Assembly (NCBI GenBank): GCA_021732995.1
Contig: JAKFWA010000068.1
Span: 51,099-115,098, forward strand
Direction: 5' to 3'
DNA from: Planctomycetaceae bacterium
Lineage (GTDB): Bacteria; Planctomycetota; Planctomycetia; Planctomycetales; Planctomycetaceae
Length of the DNA: 64,000 nucleotides
Shown here: piece after piece, positions 56,037-64,000 of the stretch
How the letters are laid out: each line of letters opens with the position of its first letter
Numbering within the stretch: the stretch's first letter is position 1
The notes under the pieces: generated by a model
Databases searched by the model: none
What the model was told of the DNA's origin: nothing
Seen by the model: only the letters and a program-made list of their open reading frames with translations
Program-made: the position numbers and the translations under genes

Positions 56037-56498
56037 GTTCTCCGTACCTATTCCTATGCGTCAAACCTTCCGTGGTCTGTGAACTGGGCCCGAGAACTCG
56101 TCCCTGAGTTTCTCGAGTTAGCCGCTGCACGGCTTCCAGTTGTGATTCAGCGAAGTTTCGGTCTTCTGCCGTCACTTTGCTGTTTGAGGAATCCTTTCCT
56201 CACGAGAAGTAATCGTCACAACCGTTGCAATCGCTACAGTCACTTGGCCTCAAATCCGGCAGAATCGTCAAAGTCGCCGCAGGCTGGCCTTGATTCGTCT
56301 TTTGGGCGAAATCTGAGGGACTCCACCGAGATTTCCTCAAGTGGCGGAAAGCCCGACTGGGAGCTCCGTTCGCGGCTTCCGGGACGGGTTCTGCTTGTCG
56401 GGACGTCTCGCGTCGGTAACAACATGAGGTGTCCAAATCGGTGCGGTGAGCCTGAAAGCCCGCCGCCTGTTCACTTCATTTCGAGGCTGATTCGTCTC
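56037..56498. other. Divergent region upstream of rpe
   Basis: 462 bases between the CarboxypepD_reg-like gene and rpe, expected to hold both promoters. The plus-strand frame is open back to 55980 without domain content, so the rpe start was set at 56499. Neither a recognised RNA motif nor a strong hairpin was found. Confidence 0.35.
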
Positions 56499-57197
56499 AT
56501 GAGCCGTTCGGCAACGCTTGATCGTTTACGCAGCCGGGTGCCGGTCATCGCCCCGTCCATGCTGAAATGCGACTTTGGAAACCTGCATCGCGAACTGGAG
56601 CTGCTGGATGCGGCAGGTTCGGAAGTACTGCACTGGGACGTGATGGATGGCCACTTCGTGCCCAATCTGTCCTACGGTGCAATGGTCATTGAACGAACCC
56701 GCGGGATGACCCGGGCGATATTCGACGCCCATCTGATGATTTCCGATCCGGCCAAGTACCTGAACGACTACCTGAAGGCCGGTTGCGACTGCATCACTTT
56801 TCATATTGAAGCAGTGCCCGAACCTCGGGCTCTGTTGAAACGCATTCGCGAGAGCGACGTTGTCGCCGGGCTGGCGATCAATCCCGGCACGCCCGTCGAG
56901 CGGATTCAGCCATACCTGGCCGACTGCGACATGGTGCTTGTCATGAGCGTCGAGCCCGGTTTTGGCGGGCAGAAGTTCATTCCGGGAGCCCTGGAAAAAC
57001 TCAGGCAAGTGCGAAAACTGGCGGCTCCGGATCTGGTGCTCTCTGTGGATGGCGGAGTGGGACACTCCACCGTTGCGGATTGCGCTCAGGCGGGAGCCGA
57101 TCTGTTTGTCGTCGGCAGTGCCATCTTTGATCAGCCAGACTTCAACGTCGCGATGCAGGATTTGACGCGGTTGGGGACTCGGCCCGTTCGTTCGTAA
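56499..57197 (+). CDS. rpe: Ribulose-phosphate 3-epimerase
   Basis: 232 residues from the ATG at 56499. It interconverts ribulose-5-phosphate and xylulose-5-phosphate in the pentose phosphate pathway. Visible: [31 protein letters not shown] (metal and catalytic Asp), [14 protein letters not shown], the conserved [18 protein letters not shown] and the C-terminal [28 protein letters not shown] with the second catalytic Asp. The gene is followed after 81 bases by the pseudo-phosphatase, then accD. Confidence 0.96.
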   Translation: MSRSATLDRLRSRVPVIAPSMLKCDFGNLHRELELLDAAGSEVLHWDVMDGHFVPNLSYGAMVIERTRGMTRAIFDAHLMISDPAKYLNDYLKAGCDCITFHIEAVPEPRALLKRIRESDVVAGLAINPGTPVERIQPYLADCDMVLVMSVEPGFGGQKFIPGALEKLRQVRKLAAPDLVLSVDGGVGHSTVADCAQAGADLFVVGSAIFDQPDFNVAMQDLTRLGTRPVRS

Positions 57198-57278
57198 GGT
57201 AGCGCCGTCTGGTTGATCAGCCGGATCGCGCGTGGCGATCAAGTGCGAAGTCTCCTTGCGGCGCACAGTGAGAAATTT

Positions 57279-57875
57279 ATGTCTACGGTCGTCTTGGTTC
57301 GGCCAGGGTGTACCGATTTTGATACCCAGAAACGGATTCAGGGTTCGCTGGATTTGCCGCTCAACGAACAGGGCCAATCGCAACTTTCGCAGATCGTCGA
57401 CTTGCTGAGACCGCTGCCGATTGAGGTCGTGTTCACGGGGCCGTGTGATCCCTGCGTGACGACAGCTCGCACAGTCGCTGAGGCATTGGACGTTCCCGTC
57501 AAGGAAATTGAAGACCTCGGCAATCTGGATCAGGGTTTGTGGCAAGGCATGAGCGTCGACGAAGTGCGACGCAAGTTCCCCAAAGTCTTCAAGCAATGGG
57601 AAGATGCGCCAGAGACCGTTTGCCCGCCGGAGGGCGAAACGATCTCCGAATGCCAGGAACGCCTGTTGGCCGCGCTGAAAAAGCCCTTCAAGAAGTATGA
57701 GACGTTTGCAATCGTGGCTTCCGAGCCTTTGGCAAGTCTTTTAAGCTTCATTTTGCGAGGAGATGCTCCGGAAGATTTGGGCGAGTCGATGTTCCGCGAC
57801 TCGAACGAACCTCAATTGGAGTTCATCGATTCCAACGGGCTGAGTCAGTCCGGTTTGAGTCATGACGAAGGATGA
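57279..57875 (+). CDS. Histidine-phosphatase-family protein lacking catalytic residues
   Basis: 198 residues from the ATG at 57279. The fold is that of phosphoglycerate mutase: STVVLVRPGCTDFDTQKRIQG aligns with RHGxTxWN...R.QG, then LDLPLNEQGQSQL. But the catalytic first His is Pro9 (RPG for RHG), the later His of the usual 'VSHG' is Glu149 (IVASEP), and the region FTGPCDPCVTTARTVAEAL lacks the usual Arg of 'SxLxRAxxTA'. The acidic 'LxExxxGxWEG' reads LGNLDQGLWQGM. Hydrolysis is therefore unlikely. It lies between rpe and accD on the same strand, with small gaps. Possible role as a binding or scaffolding protein; that is inference. Confidence 0.85.
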   Translation: MSTVVLVRPGCTDFDTQKRIQGSLDLPLNEQGQSQLSQIVDLLRPLPIEVVFTGPCDPCVTTARTVAEALDVPVKEIEDLGNLDQGLWQGMSVDEVRRKFPKVFKQWEDAPETVCPPEGETISECQERLLAALKKPFKKYETFAIVASEPLASLLSFILRGDAPEDLGESMFRDSNEPQLEFIDSNGLSQSGLSHDEG

Positions 57876-57941
57876 GCCCGGCTATGAAGTTTGATGGCCG
57901 GGCGATGAGTGCTGAAAACTGTCTGAAACGAGTCTATACAA

Positions 57942-58787
57942 ATGAGTTCGCCCAGCATGGTCGACGAATCTTCGCAGGGTAAGCGTCCGAAACGCGGCGT
58001 CCCCGAAGGACTTTGGATTCGCTGCGAAGGTTGCGGTGCAACGGTCTATCGCAAACAGATCGAGCAGAACCAGTATGTCTGCATGGAGTGCCATTATCAC
58101 TTCACCGTGCCGGCCCGCGTTCGCATTGAACAACTATTGGATGCCGACAGCTTCGAAGAGTGGTTCCCGGATCTCGCCTCACTCGACCCGCTCGGCTTCG
58201 TGGACAAGAAAGCCTACGCGGACCGCATCAAGGGCGAGCAGAAACGTACCGGCCTGAAGGACGCCTGCATCGCGGGTCGCGGATACATGCGCGGTCGTCC
58301 GCTGGTGTTTGCGTTGACAGACTCCAGCTTCATCATGGGCAGCATGGGCTCCGCCGTTGGCGAGAAGCTCACACGCGCAGTCGAAGCAGCCACAGAGAAG
58401 AAGCTGCCGCTGATCATCCTGTCTGGGTCGGGTGGCGGTGCACGCATGCACGAAGGCATCTACTCGCTGATGCAGATGGGCAAAGTGTCGGCGGCACTCG
58501 GCCGGTTTCATGAGGCAGGTGGATTGTTCATCTCGGTCCTGACGAACCCGACGATGGGTGGTGTTGCAGCGAGCTTCGCATCACTGGGTGACATTATGTT
58601 GGCCGAACCCAACGCATTGATCGGCTTCGCTGGTCCACGCGTCGTCGCAGCCACCGTAAACGAGAAACTGCCCGAGGGTTTTCAGACCAGCGAATTCCTG
58701 CTGGAGCACGGCTTCCTCGACCGCATCGTGCATCGTCACGACCTGCGTTCCGAGATTGCGCGCATCATCGACTACTGCTGCGGCTAG
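57942..58787 (+). CDS. accD: Acetyl-CoA carboxylase carboxyltransferase subunit beta
   Basis: 281 residues. It transfers the carboxyl group from biotin to acetyl-CoA, forming malonyl-CoA for fatty-acid synthesis, with AccA. The N-terminal zinc ribbon has [27 protein letters not shown] (CxxC...CxxC). The crotonase-like carboxyltransferase follows: [46 protein letters not shown] and [18 protein letters not shown]. Length is typical of AccD. AccA is not in the window. Confidence 0.95.
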   Translation: MSSPSMVDESSQGKRPKRGVPEGLWIRCEGCGATVYRKQIEQNQYVCMECHYHFTVPARVRIEQLLDADSFEEWFPDLASLDPLGFVDKKAYADRIKGEQKRTGLKDACIAGRGYMRGRPLVFALTDSSFIMGSMGSAVGEKLTRAVEAATEKKLPLIILSGSGGGARMHEGIYSLMQMGKVSAALGRFHEAGGLFISVLTNPTMGGVAASFASLGDIMLAEPNALIGFAGPRVVAATVNEKLPEGFQTSEFLLEHGFLDRIVHRHDLRSEIARIIDYCCG

Positions 58788-58837
58788 TGGACCGTCCGAC
58801 CTACCACCGCATCGAGAAAACCTTCGCCTGAAATCGC

Positions 58838-59422
58838 ATGGTCTATCTGAACCGCATCTACACACGCGGCGGCGACGCTGGTGAAACGTCACTCGGCGAT
58901 ATGTCGCGCGTGCCGAAGACGCATGCTCGAATCGTGGCTTACGGCGGCGTTGACGAACTCAACTCAGTGCTGGGACTGGCTCGCTCTGTTCAACTTCCGG
59001 AAAAGCTGCAGAGCTGGTTGAGCCACATTCAAAACGACCTCTTCGATCTGGGCGCGGACCTCTGCGTTCCCGAAGCCGAAGGTTCAACCGTTCCCGCGCT
59101 GCGAGTGACTGCCGAACAGACAACGCGGCTCGAGCACTGGATCGACGAAATCAACGACTCGCTGCGGCCACTGACGAGTTTCATTCTGCCCGGCGGATCA
59201 CCCGCTTCCGCGTGGCTGCATCTGGCGCGCACAGTGTGCCGTCGAGTCGAGATCTCGGTCTGGCAGTTGATCTCGGAAAAACATGTTGTCAGTCCCGAGG
59301 TTTCGAAGTACCTCAATCGCCTCTCGGACCTGCTGTTCGTCCTGGCCCGCCACTGCAATGCCGATGGCCGCGACGATGTCCTGTGGGTGCCCGGCAAGAA
59401 TCGCAGCCAGCAGGCTCAGTGA
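58838..59422 (+). CDS. ATP:cob(I)alamin adenosyltransferase, PduO type
   Basis: 194 residues. It adenylates cob(I)alamin to adenosylcobalamin. Signatures of the PduO-type family: YTRGGDAGETSLGDMSRVPKTHARIVAYGGVDELNSVLGLAR at the N-terminus, the central helices with HIQNDLFDLGADL, and the C-terminal LPGGSPASAWLHLARTVCRRVEI and LNRLSDLLFVLARHCN. It follows accD after 50 bases and may be co-transcribed. The cofactor it makes is likely used by an AdoCbl-dependent enzyme elsewhere. No other cobalamin gene is in the window. Confidence 0.92.
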   Translation: MVYLNRIYTRGGDAGETSLGDMSRVPKTHARIVAYGGVDELNSVLGLARSVQLPEKLQSWLSHIQNDLFDLGADLCVPEAEGSTVPALRVTAEQTTRLEHWIDEINDSLRPLTSFILPGGSPASAWLHLARTVCRRVEISVWQLISEKHVVSPEVSKYLNRLSDLLFVLARHCNADGRDDVLWVPGKNRSQQAQ

Positions 59423-59564
59423 GACTGCCGTCACGCATCAGCGTGATGTCGCGACCGGCGCGTTGTTGGACAGATATCTCCTGTTTACATTCGACGTGCC
59501 TGTTACGTTCCGATTGCGGGCCCGCAGTCGTCACATCGCAGCGTCCACCTCAGGAGCAAATCCG

Positions 59565-61070
59565 ATGGTCTTCCCCGTGCAATGTCCGCATTGTTTCGAA
59601 GTTCTGAAACTGAAGGACGCCGCTGCGGAGTCTGTAGGCAAACGAATGCGCTGCTCGAAATGCTCGGAGCCGTTCGCCATCAAGCCCTATGAAGAGGATG
59701 CGGACGAATACGCTGAGGAGTATGTGGAAGAAGAGGAACCCCAACCTCGGCGGTCAGCTCGCTCAAGTCGGTCCGGCAGCCGCAAGAAGCCGGCACCGAA
59801 GGCCGCCGAGTCTGGCAAGTTGAAGACCATCCTTTCGGGGCTGGGGTCTGCGGTAGTCATCGGCTTGATCATCTTGAGAGTCGTGTTGCGTGCCCGAAAC
59901 AACTTCGTGCAGGACGCGCCGCAGGCACCGGCGTTCAATCCGCCGGGTGTCGTCGCTCCCGTGGCTGCAGCCAACGGTGCACCGCTGACGGATGCGGAAT
60001 ACGACGCCTTCGCCAAGCAATTCGAGGCCCTGGTCAACGCCCGCAATGCGACAGCGTTTCAAGCCCAGGTCAACTGGAGTCAGCTCATTGACCGGTCAAT
60101 GACGGGCCTGTCGCTTTCCCCGCAGTTTGTACTCGGCTTCAAACGCGGCGCGCTCAGCACGATGGGCGCCAACTTCAGTGGTGAGGTCATGAAAGGCCTG
60201 GGCGAGTCCGGCCACTATCGATTCTTGCGCGTGCACGATGTCGGTGGAGAGAAACGGGTACTGTTTCGACTGGCTCCCAGCGAAGGCGGATTGAACTACC
60301 ACGATCTCGTTCTAGCGCGGGGCGCAAACGGACAGCCGGAGGTTGTTGACTTCCATATTGCGCTCTCTGGCGAGCTGATGTCCGAAACTCTACGCGGACT
60401 CATCGTTGTTGCCGCAGCCGGCCAGAAAGGCTCGTTCCTGCAGAAGCTCACCGGTCAGTACAGCGATTTCGAAGCCAACCTGCCGACCCTGAATCAGTTT
60501 CAGGCGCAGAAGAATGCTGGGCAATTCGCGGAGGCGCTGGCAACATTCAAACGCATGCCGCCGTCACTTCAGAAGATGAAAGCCTTCGCACTGGCTCGCA
60601 CCATGATCGCCAGCAACGTCAATGAAGGCGAGTATCTGGCCGCGATGGCCGACTTCCGGCAAGCGTATCCCAATGAGGCCTGCATCGACTTCCTGTCGAT
60701 CGACTTCTACCTGTTGCGCAAGGAATACGATAAGGCGTTGCAGGCTATTGATAGCGTCGACCGCAGTGTCGGTGGCGATCCGTATTTGAACATCACTCGA
60801 GTGGACGCACTGCTGGAACAGGGGAAGTTCCCGGAAGCGCGCCGTGCTGCAGAGTCGGTCATTCAAGCGGAACCGAGTTTGGTCGGCCCGGTCTACACAT
60901 TGATCGGCGCGGGCATTCAGGCCCGCGACTTCCAGCTTGTCCTGGACGGCTTGAAAATGGCTCAGGACAAGCACAACGCCACATTCAATGACCTGCGCAC
61001 CGTTCCCGAATACGCGGAGTTCGTAAAGTCCCCGCAGTTCCAGGAATGGCTCAAGGTGGCGAAGCAATAG
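59565..61070 (+). CDS. Zinc-ribbon and TPR-like membrane protein
   Basis: 501 residues from the ATG at 59565, with AGGAG upstream; the frame is open to 59283, overlapping the previous gene, without domain content. The N-terminal zinc ribbon (CPHCFEVLKLKDAAAESVGKRMRCSKC) is of the MJ0042 kind often seen in planctomycetes. A Lys/Arg-rich segment, one TM (LGSAVVIGLIILRVVL) and an external region follow; the C-terminal half has helical TPR-like repeats (YDKALQAIDSVDRSVGGDPYLNI, FPEARRAAESVIQAEPSLVGP). Partners unknown. Convergent with the DUF1501 gene. Confidence 0.75.
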   Translation: MVFPVQCPHCFEVLKLKDAAAESVGKRMRCSKCSEPFAIKPYEEDADEYAEEYVEEEEPQPRRSARSSRSGSRKKPAPKAAESGKLKTILSGLGSAVVIGLIILRVVLRARNNFVQDAPQAPAFNPPGVVAPVAAANGAPLTDAEYDAFAKQFEALVNARNATAFQAQVNWSQLIDRSMTGLSLSPQFVLGFKRGALSTMGANFSGEVMKGLGESGHYRFLRVHDVGGEKRVLFRLAPSEGGLNYHDLVLARGANGQPEVVDFHIALSGELMSETLRGLIVVAAAGQKGSFLQKLTGQYSDFEANLPTLNQFQAQKNAGQFAEALATFKRMPPSLQKMKAFALARTMIASNVNEGEYLAAMADFRQAYPNEACIDFLSIDFYLLRKEYDKALQAIDSVDRSVGGDPYLNITRVDALLEQGKFPEARRAAESVIQAEPSLVGPVYTLIGAGIQARDFQLVLDGLKMAQDKHNATFNDLRTVPEYAEFVKSPQFQEWLKVAKQ

Positions 61071-61084
61071 CAGTCACTGAATCT

Positions 61085-62464
61085 CTAAGCGATGATGTCG
61101 TGAGCAACCTCGCCGTGAACGTCAGTGAGGCGGAAGTCGCGACCGGAGTAGCGGAACGTCAGCTTCGTGTGATCGATGCCGAGCAGATGCAGCATCGTGG
61201 CGTGGAGGTCATGGACGCTCATGCGTTTGTCGACAGCTTTGACGCCCAAGTCATCGGTTGCGCCGTAGGCCATGCCGCCCTTCGTGCCGCCCCCGGCCAG
61301 CCAGACGCTGAAGCCGGTGGCGTGATGGTCACGGCCTTTGGAACCTTGCGCGGTGGGCGTGCGACCAAACTCGCCGCCCCACAGGATCAATGTGTCATCG
61401 AACAGGCCGCGTGACTTCAGATCGCGGATGAATGCGGCGATGGCTTGGTCGCTCTGCTTAGCATCACGCACATGGTCCTGAATGTCGCCGTGAGCGTCCC
61501 ACGGCTGACCTCCACCGTAGAAGACTTGCACAATGCGCACACCGCGTTCGATGAGTCGCCGGGCAATCAGGCAACCATCGGCGAACTGGCCGGGACCGTA
61601 TTGTTTGCGAGTCGTTTCAGTCTCGCGGCTGATGTCAAAAGCTTCCTGAGCTTCGAACTGCATCCGGTATGCCATCTCCAGCGACTGAATCCGAGCCTCC
61701 AACTGAGCATCCTGCGGACGATCATTGAGGTGCTCGCGATTCATCCGCTGCATCAGATCGAGCAGTCGTCGCTGGCCGTTCGGTGAGAGGTTGGCGTTGT
61801 TGATGTGGCTGATGACCTTCTTGGGATCCAGTTGCCCGTTGTTGATGTGCGTGCCCTGATAGATGCCGGGCAGGAAGCTGTTGGACCACAGTGCCGGCCC
61901 CACGGTCGGCTTGCCGGGGCACAGCACCACGAAGCCGGGCAGGTTCTGGTTCTCTGTGCCGAGTCCGTACGTCAGCCACGAACCCAGGCACGGCCGCGTT
62001 GGCTGCTGAGTGCCCGAGTTCATCATCAGCAGGCCGGGTTCATGGTTCGGCGTACTCGTGTACATGGAGCGGATCACACACAGGTCGTCCGCGCATTCGC
62101 CGAGATGCGGGTAGAGATCGCTCATCTCCAATCCGCTGTCACCGCGTTTATAGAACTTGAACGGCGACGGCATGTACTTGCCACCGGGGCCTGATTTCCC
62201 GGCTTGTTTCTCCAACTCCGGTTTTGGATCGAATGTGTCGACGTGCGATGGCCCGCCATTCATGAACAGGAAGACCAGATGCTTCGCCTTCGGTGCGAAG
62301 TGCGAGGGCTTGGGCGTGAGAGGTTGGTCACTGAGGGCTGACTCGGCCCGCGCTACCTGTTCTTGCGACAGCATCGACGACAGCCCGACCATGCCGAAAC
62401 CCGCCGCCGAGCGACTCAACCATTCACGGCGTGACAATGGCCAGTTCACAGGTTGCTCGCGCAT
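61085..62464 (-). CDS. DUF1501 protein with Tat-like signal
   Basis: 459 residues. The signal peptide has an SRREWLSRSAAGFGMVGLSS part, an SRRxxL-type Tat motif, consistent with folding before export. The DUF1501 body follows: HLVFLFMNGGPSHVDTFDPKPEL, LRVIRSMYT-type sequence, PGFVVLCPGKPTVG, and the C-terminal FRYSGRDFRLTDVHGEV. This planctomycete-rich family is often next to a DUF1549/DUF1553 gene; here the partner at 21.6-24 kb is far away, so the local pair is missing. Function unknown. Confidence 0.88.
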   Translation of the reverse strand: MREQPVNWPLSRREWLSRSAAGFGMVGLSSMLSQEQVARAESALSDQPLTPKPSHFAPKAKHLVFLFMNGGPSHVDTFDPKPELEKQAGKSGPGGKYMPSPFKFYKRGDSGLEMSDLYPHLGECADDLCVIRSMYTSTPNHEPGLLMMNSGTQQPTRPCLGSWLTYGLGTENQNLPGFVVLCPGKPTVGPALWSNSFLPGIYQGTHINNGQLDPKKVISHINNANLSPNGQRRLLDLMQRMNREHLNDRPQDAQLEARIQSLEMAYRMQFEAQEAFDISRETETTRKQYGPGQFADGCLIARRLIERGVRIVQVFYGGGQPWDAHGDIQDHVRDAKQSDQAIAAFIRDLKSRGLFDDTLILWGGEFGRTPTAQGSKGRDHHATGFSVWLAGGGTKGGMAYGATDDLGVKAVDKRMSVHDLHATMLHLLGIDHTKLTFRYSGRDFRLTDVHGEVAHDIIA

Positions 62465-62628
62465 TAGAGGACTCCGGTGGGACGAATAACGTGCGGGGCG
62501 AGGGCGGGGACGTATCGAGGACTGCTCATGCTAGAGTGATCGCTACACTCTCGGCAAAGCGCGTCTGCAAAATCGAGACAGAGTTCTCCACGTGCTGTTG
62601 ATCATCCAGATCGTAGACACAGCAGACG

Positions 62629-63813
62629 TCACGAGATGTCGCGGCCGTTCTTCGGCATGAGGTTGATCAGCCAGTTGAGCATCTCGCGGTCAGAGAGTGA
62701 TGTTGGCGCCACAAGTGGTGCGTCGCCCTGCTCGTACCTCGGCAAGCCTCCGACGGTCTCTTCGCTTTCCGCCCAGGCTCCGGTTTGAGTCGCGATGTCC
62801 TTTACTACCTGCCGATCCCAGCGGTCACGGAAGATCGTGCCAGCGCGGTTCAGCAGCCTCGACATCTGCTGCGCGTTGTTCGGGTTCAACCAGCCAGCGT
62901 GATCCTCCAGATGGCGAAAGGGTGACTCTTTGAGTTGCTCAACGGTGACATCACCAGAAGTCTGGTTGCCAAAGATGTCCCAGTCTGCTCCTTCGGGCTG
63001 CTTGAACCGGGAGGTGGCTCGTCGATTTCCGTTAAGGTAGATCTTCGCAGTTCCCGTGAATCCCGGCTGGCAGGAAATCGGATCGTGCAGCGGAGGCTTC
63101 GTGCGTGTGTTCGGGCCGGGGATGAACGAGTTGTCGCGAACATCGAAGCTGCCGGGCATCAGGGCGATGCCGCTGCTGCCGTAGTTGTAGATGAGGTTCC
63201 CCAACAGCATTGCCGTGCCCAGCACCTGCGGCGATCGACGATTCGCATGCGCGAAGATGCAGTTCTTCACGACCGCAGCTTCCGCGTGAGTAAACATCAG
63301 GTTGAAGTTGTGAGGACCGCGATCCTTCATCCAGCAGTAGGCGAACAGGCAGTTCTCGAACCGCACATCTTCCGAACTGGTATGTTTTACCTTGGGGCTA
63401 AGCGTTGCAGGGCCAATGTCGATCTCGTCATTGCCGCCGCGAAAGGAGCAATGCATGAACCTCACATTGCGACTGCAGCCGTTGTCCGTCGAGTTCACTT
63501 TGATCGGGTCCCACCAGATCGTGTCCTTCGGAGTGGGAGCCGACTGCAACGAAAACGCGAGGTGTCGTAGTTCAACGTTGATGCAGTCGACGAGCGCCAG
63601 CGGATAGCTCGTGATCTGCACGCCTTGCGGCGAGGTATTGCCAAACACCCGCACGTTGCTGGCCTTCTCGACCACGAAACCCTGCTGGTTGTTAACGATG
63701 GTGCCGCTGACATGAAACACGATCCAGCGTTCATCGCTACCCGAGTAACGCATGCCCTCAATCAAGCTGCCGGGGCCGATCGGCTCTAATGTCGTAACTC
63801 GATACAAGTGCAT
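62629..63813 (-). CDS. Pectate-lyase-like beta-helix protein, N-terminally shortened
   Basis: 394 residues from the ATG at 63813. The motif MHLYRVTTLEPIGPGSLIEGMRYSG aligns with the 'V.VVTnLnDsGPGSLReAl' start of PL1 pectate lyases, and WIVFHVSGTIV with 'vVFdVSGtI'. A right-handed helix of short strands follows (SNVRVFGNTSPQGVQI, RNVRFMHCSFRGGNDEIDI, VRFENCLFAYCWM). The usual signal peptide and 'GAEGFG' start are missing. The frame stays open upstream for 11 codons (TSAGEVNG before the Met), to a TGA that ends another frame. A truncated or pseudogenised copy is possible, though the start could simply be misread. Confidence 0.7.
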   Translation of the reverse strand: MHLYRVTTLEPIGPGSLIEGMRYSGSDERWIVFHVSGTIVNNQQGFVVEKASNVRVFGNTSPQGVQITSYPLALVDCINVELRHLAFSLQSAPTPKDTIWWDPIKVNSTDNGCSRNVRFMHCSFRGGNDEIDIGPATLSPKVKHTSSEDVRFENCLFAYCWMKDRGPHNFNLMFTHAEAAVVKNCIFAHANRRSPQVLGTAMLLGNLIYNYGSSGIALMPGSFDVRDNSFIPGPNTRTKPPLHDPISCQPGFTGTAKIYLNGNRRATSRFKQPEGADWDIFGNQTSGDVTVEQLKESPFRHLEDHAGWLNPNNAQQMSRLLNRAGTIFRDRWDRQVVKDIATQTGAWAESEETVGGLPRYEQGDAPLVAPTSLSDREMLNWLINLMPKNGRDIS

Positions 63814-63846
63814 TCCGTTGACCTCGCCTGCAGAGGTTGCAGTCCT

Positions 63847-64000
63847 TCAGGGAACCCAGATCGCTGATCCCAGCTTAAACTCCAGGCGCTCAAGAATCCT
63901 GCGCAGCCGCTCGAAGATGCGGTCCTCTGATTCCAGGTTCAGATTTTGAATGTACCGGCGTTTGAGCCACGTCAGACCGCTCAACAACAGATTCGACTGA
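63847..64000 (-). CDS. C-terminal end of an unidentified protein (continues outside window)
   Basis: The last 50 residues of a minus-strand frame, ending at TGA 63847-63849: QSNLLLSGLTWLKRRYIQNL, then NLESEDRIFERLRRILERLE and FKLGSAIWVP. It is in the same frame as the pectate-lyase-like gene, which starts 33 bases later. No domain can be named from this piece. A single in-frame TGA separates the two, so the pair could also be one gene broken by a stop. Confidence 0.55.
   Translation of the reverse strand, partial: QSNLLLSGLTWLKRRYIQNLNLESEDRIFERLRRILERLEFKLGSAIWVP

Noticed and set aside
56526..57596. 356-codon minus-strand open frame over rpe and the pseudo-phosphatase
   Set aside because: It is antisense to two recognised genes and has no domain; composition is typical of antisense shadows.
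57279..57875. Pseudogene call for the phosphatase homologue
   Set aside because: The frame is intact, the spacing is regular, and only catalytic positions changed, so a functional pseudo-enzyme is more likely than decay.

Overview
The window looks like chromosomal DNA of a planctomycete (phylum Planctomycetota). It is GC-rich and carries several families that are typical of or enriched in that phylum: a PSCyt1/DUF1549-DUF1553 protein with a Big-type N-terminus, a DUF1501 protein, a secreted type I sulfatase, an M81 (MlrC-like) peptidase, large surface proteins with an N-terminal LEPR-xLL-like motif, prenyltransferase-repeat proteins, kinase-like proteins fused to extracytoplasmic domains, and ECF sigma factors paired with FHA or membrane-stress partners. 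No rRNA, recognisable tRNA, transposase, integrase or CRISPR array was seen. Assignment below phylum level is not possible from reading alone.

Layout. 1-7.6 kb is one minus-strand open frame that runs off the left edge: a giant surface/secreted protein with a beta-propeller half and a repetitive half containing flagellin-IN-like repeats. 7.9-11.4 kb has a divergent NtrB/NtrC-like two-component pair and a one-helix peptide. 11.4-17.3 kb is a minus-strand block: 2-oxoacid:ferredoxin oxidoreductase KorA-KorB closed by a good terminator, then a sulfatase and an RlmI-like rRNA methyltransferase. 17.8-24 kb pairs a pseudokinase/beta-helix membrane protein and a haem-motif protein convergently with a DUF1549/DUF1553 protein; the last two share an unusual CX4CH motif. 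24.2-31.7 kb is a minus-strand series of unrelated single genes: site-2 protease, SGNH hydrolase, His-rich secreted protein with a sigma-54-like promoter, M81 peptidase, SMP-30-like protein, acyltransferase, small membrane protein. 32-36 kb holds serA, a TPR protein and nadD. 36-39.2 kb holds a thioredoxin-fold-like secreted protein and a sialidase-esterase fusion. 39.4-40.3 kb is an AT-richer lone Mrr-like nuclease, probably acquired by transfer. 40.7-46.4 kb holds an ECF sigma factor with PspA, several membrane proteins and a prenyltransferase-repeat protein. 46.9-53 kb holds a lipoprotein, a propeller-like protein, DinB, an FHA-ECF sigma pair, two tandem CxxCH proteins and a universal stress protein. 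53.2-59.4 kb is mostly housekeeping: rsmD, cysK, rpe, accD and a cobalamin adenosyltransferase, with a histidine-phosphatase homologue that has lost its catalytic residues between rpe and accD. 59.6-64 kb has a zinc-ribbon/TPR membrane protein, a DUF1501 protein, an N-terminally shortened pectate-lyase-like beta-helix protein and the end of another gene.

No single unmistakable new defence or mobile system was found. The points most worth a second look are the giant protein with flagellin-IN-like repeats, the two predicted dead enzymes (pseudokinase and pseudo-phosphatase), the sialidase-esterase fusion, the shared CX4CH motif at 21-24 kb, the predicted sigma-54 promoter of the His-rich protein, the lone nuclease, and several precise palindromes between genes.
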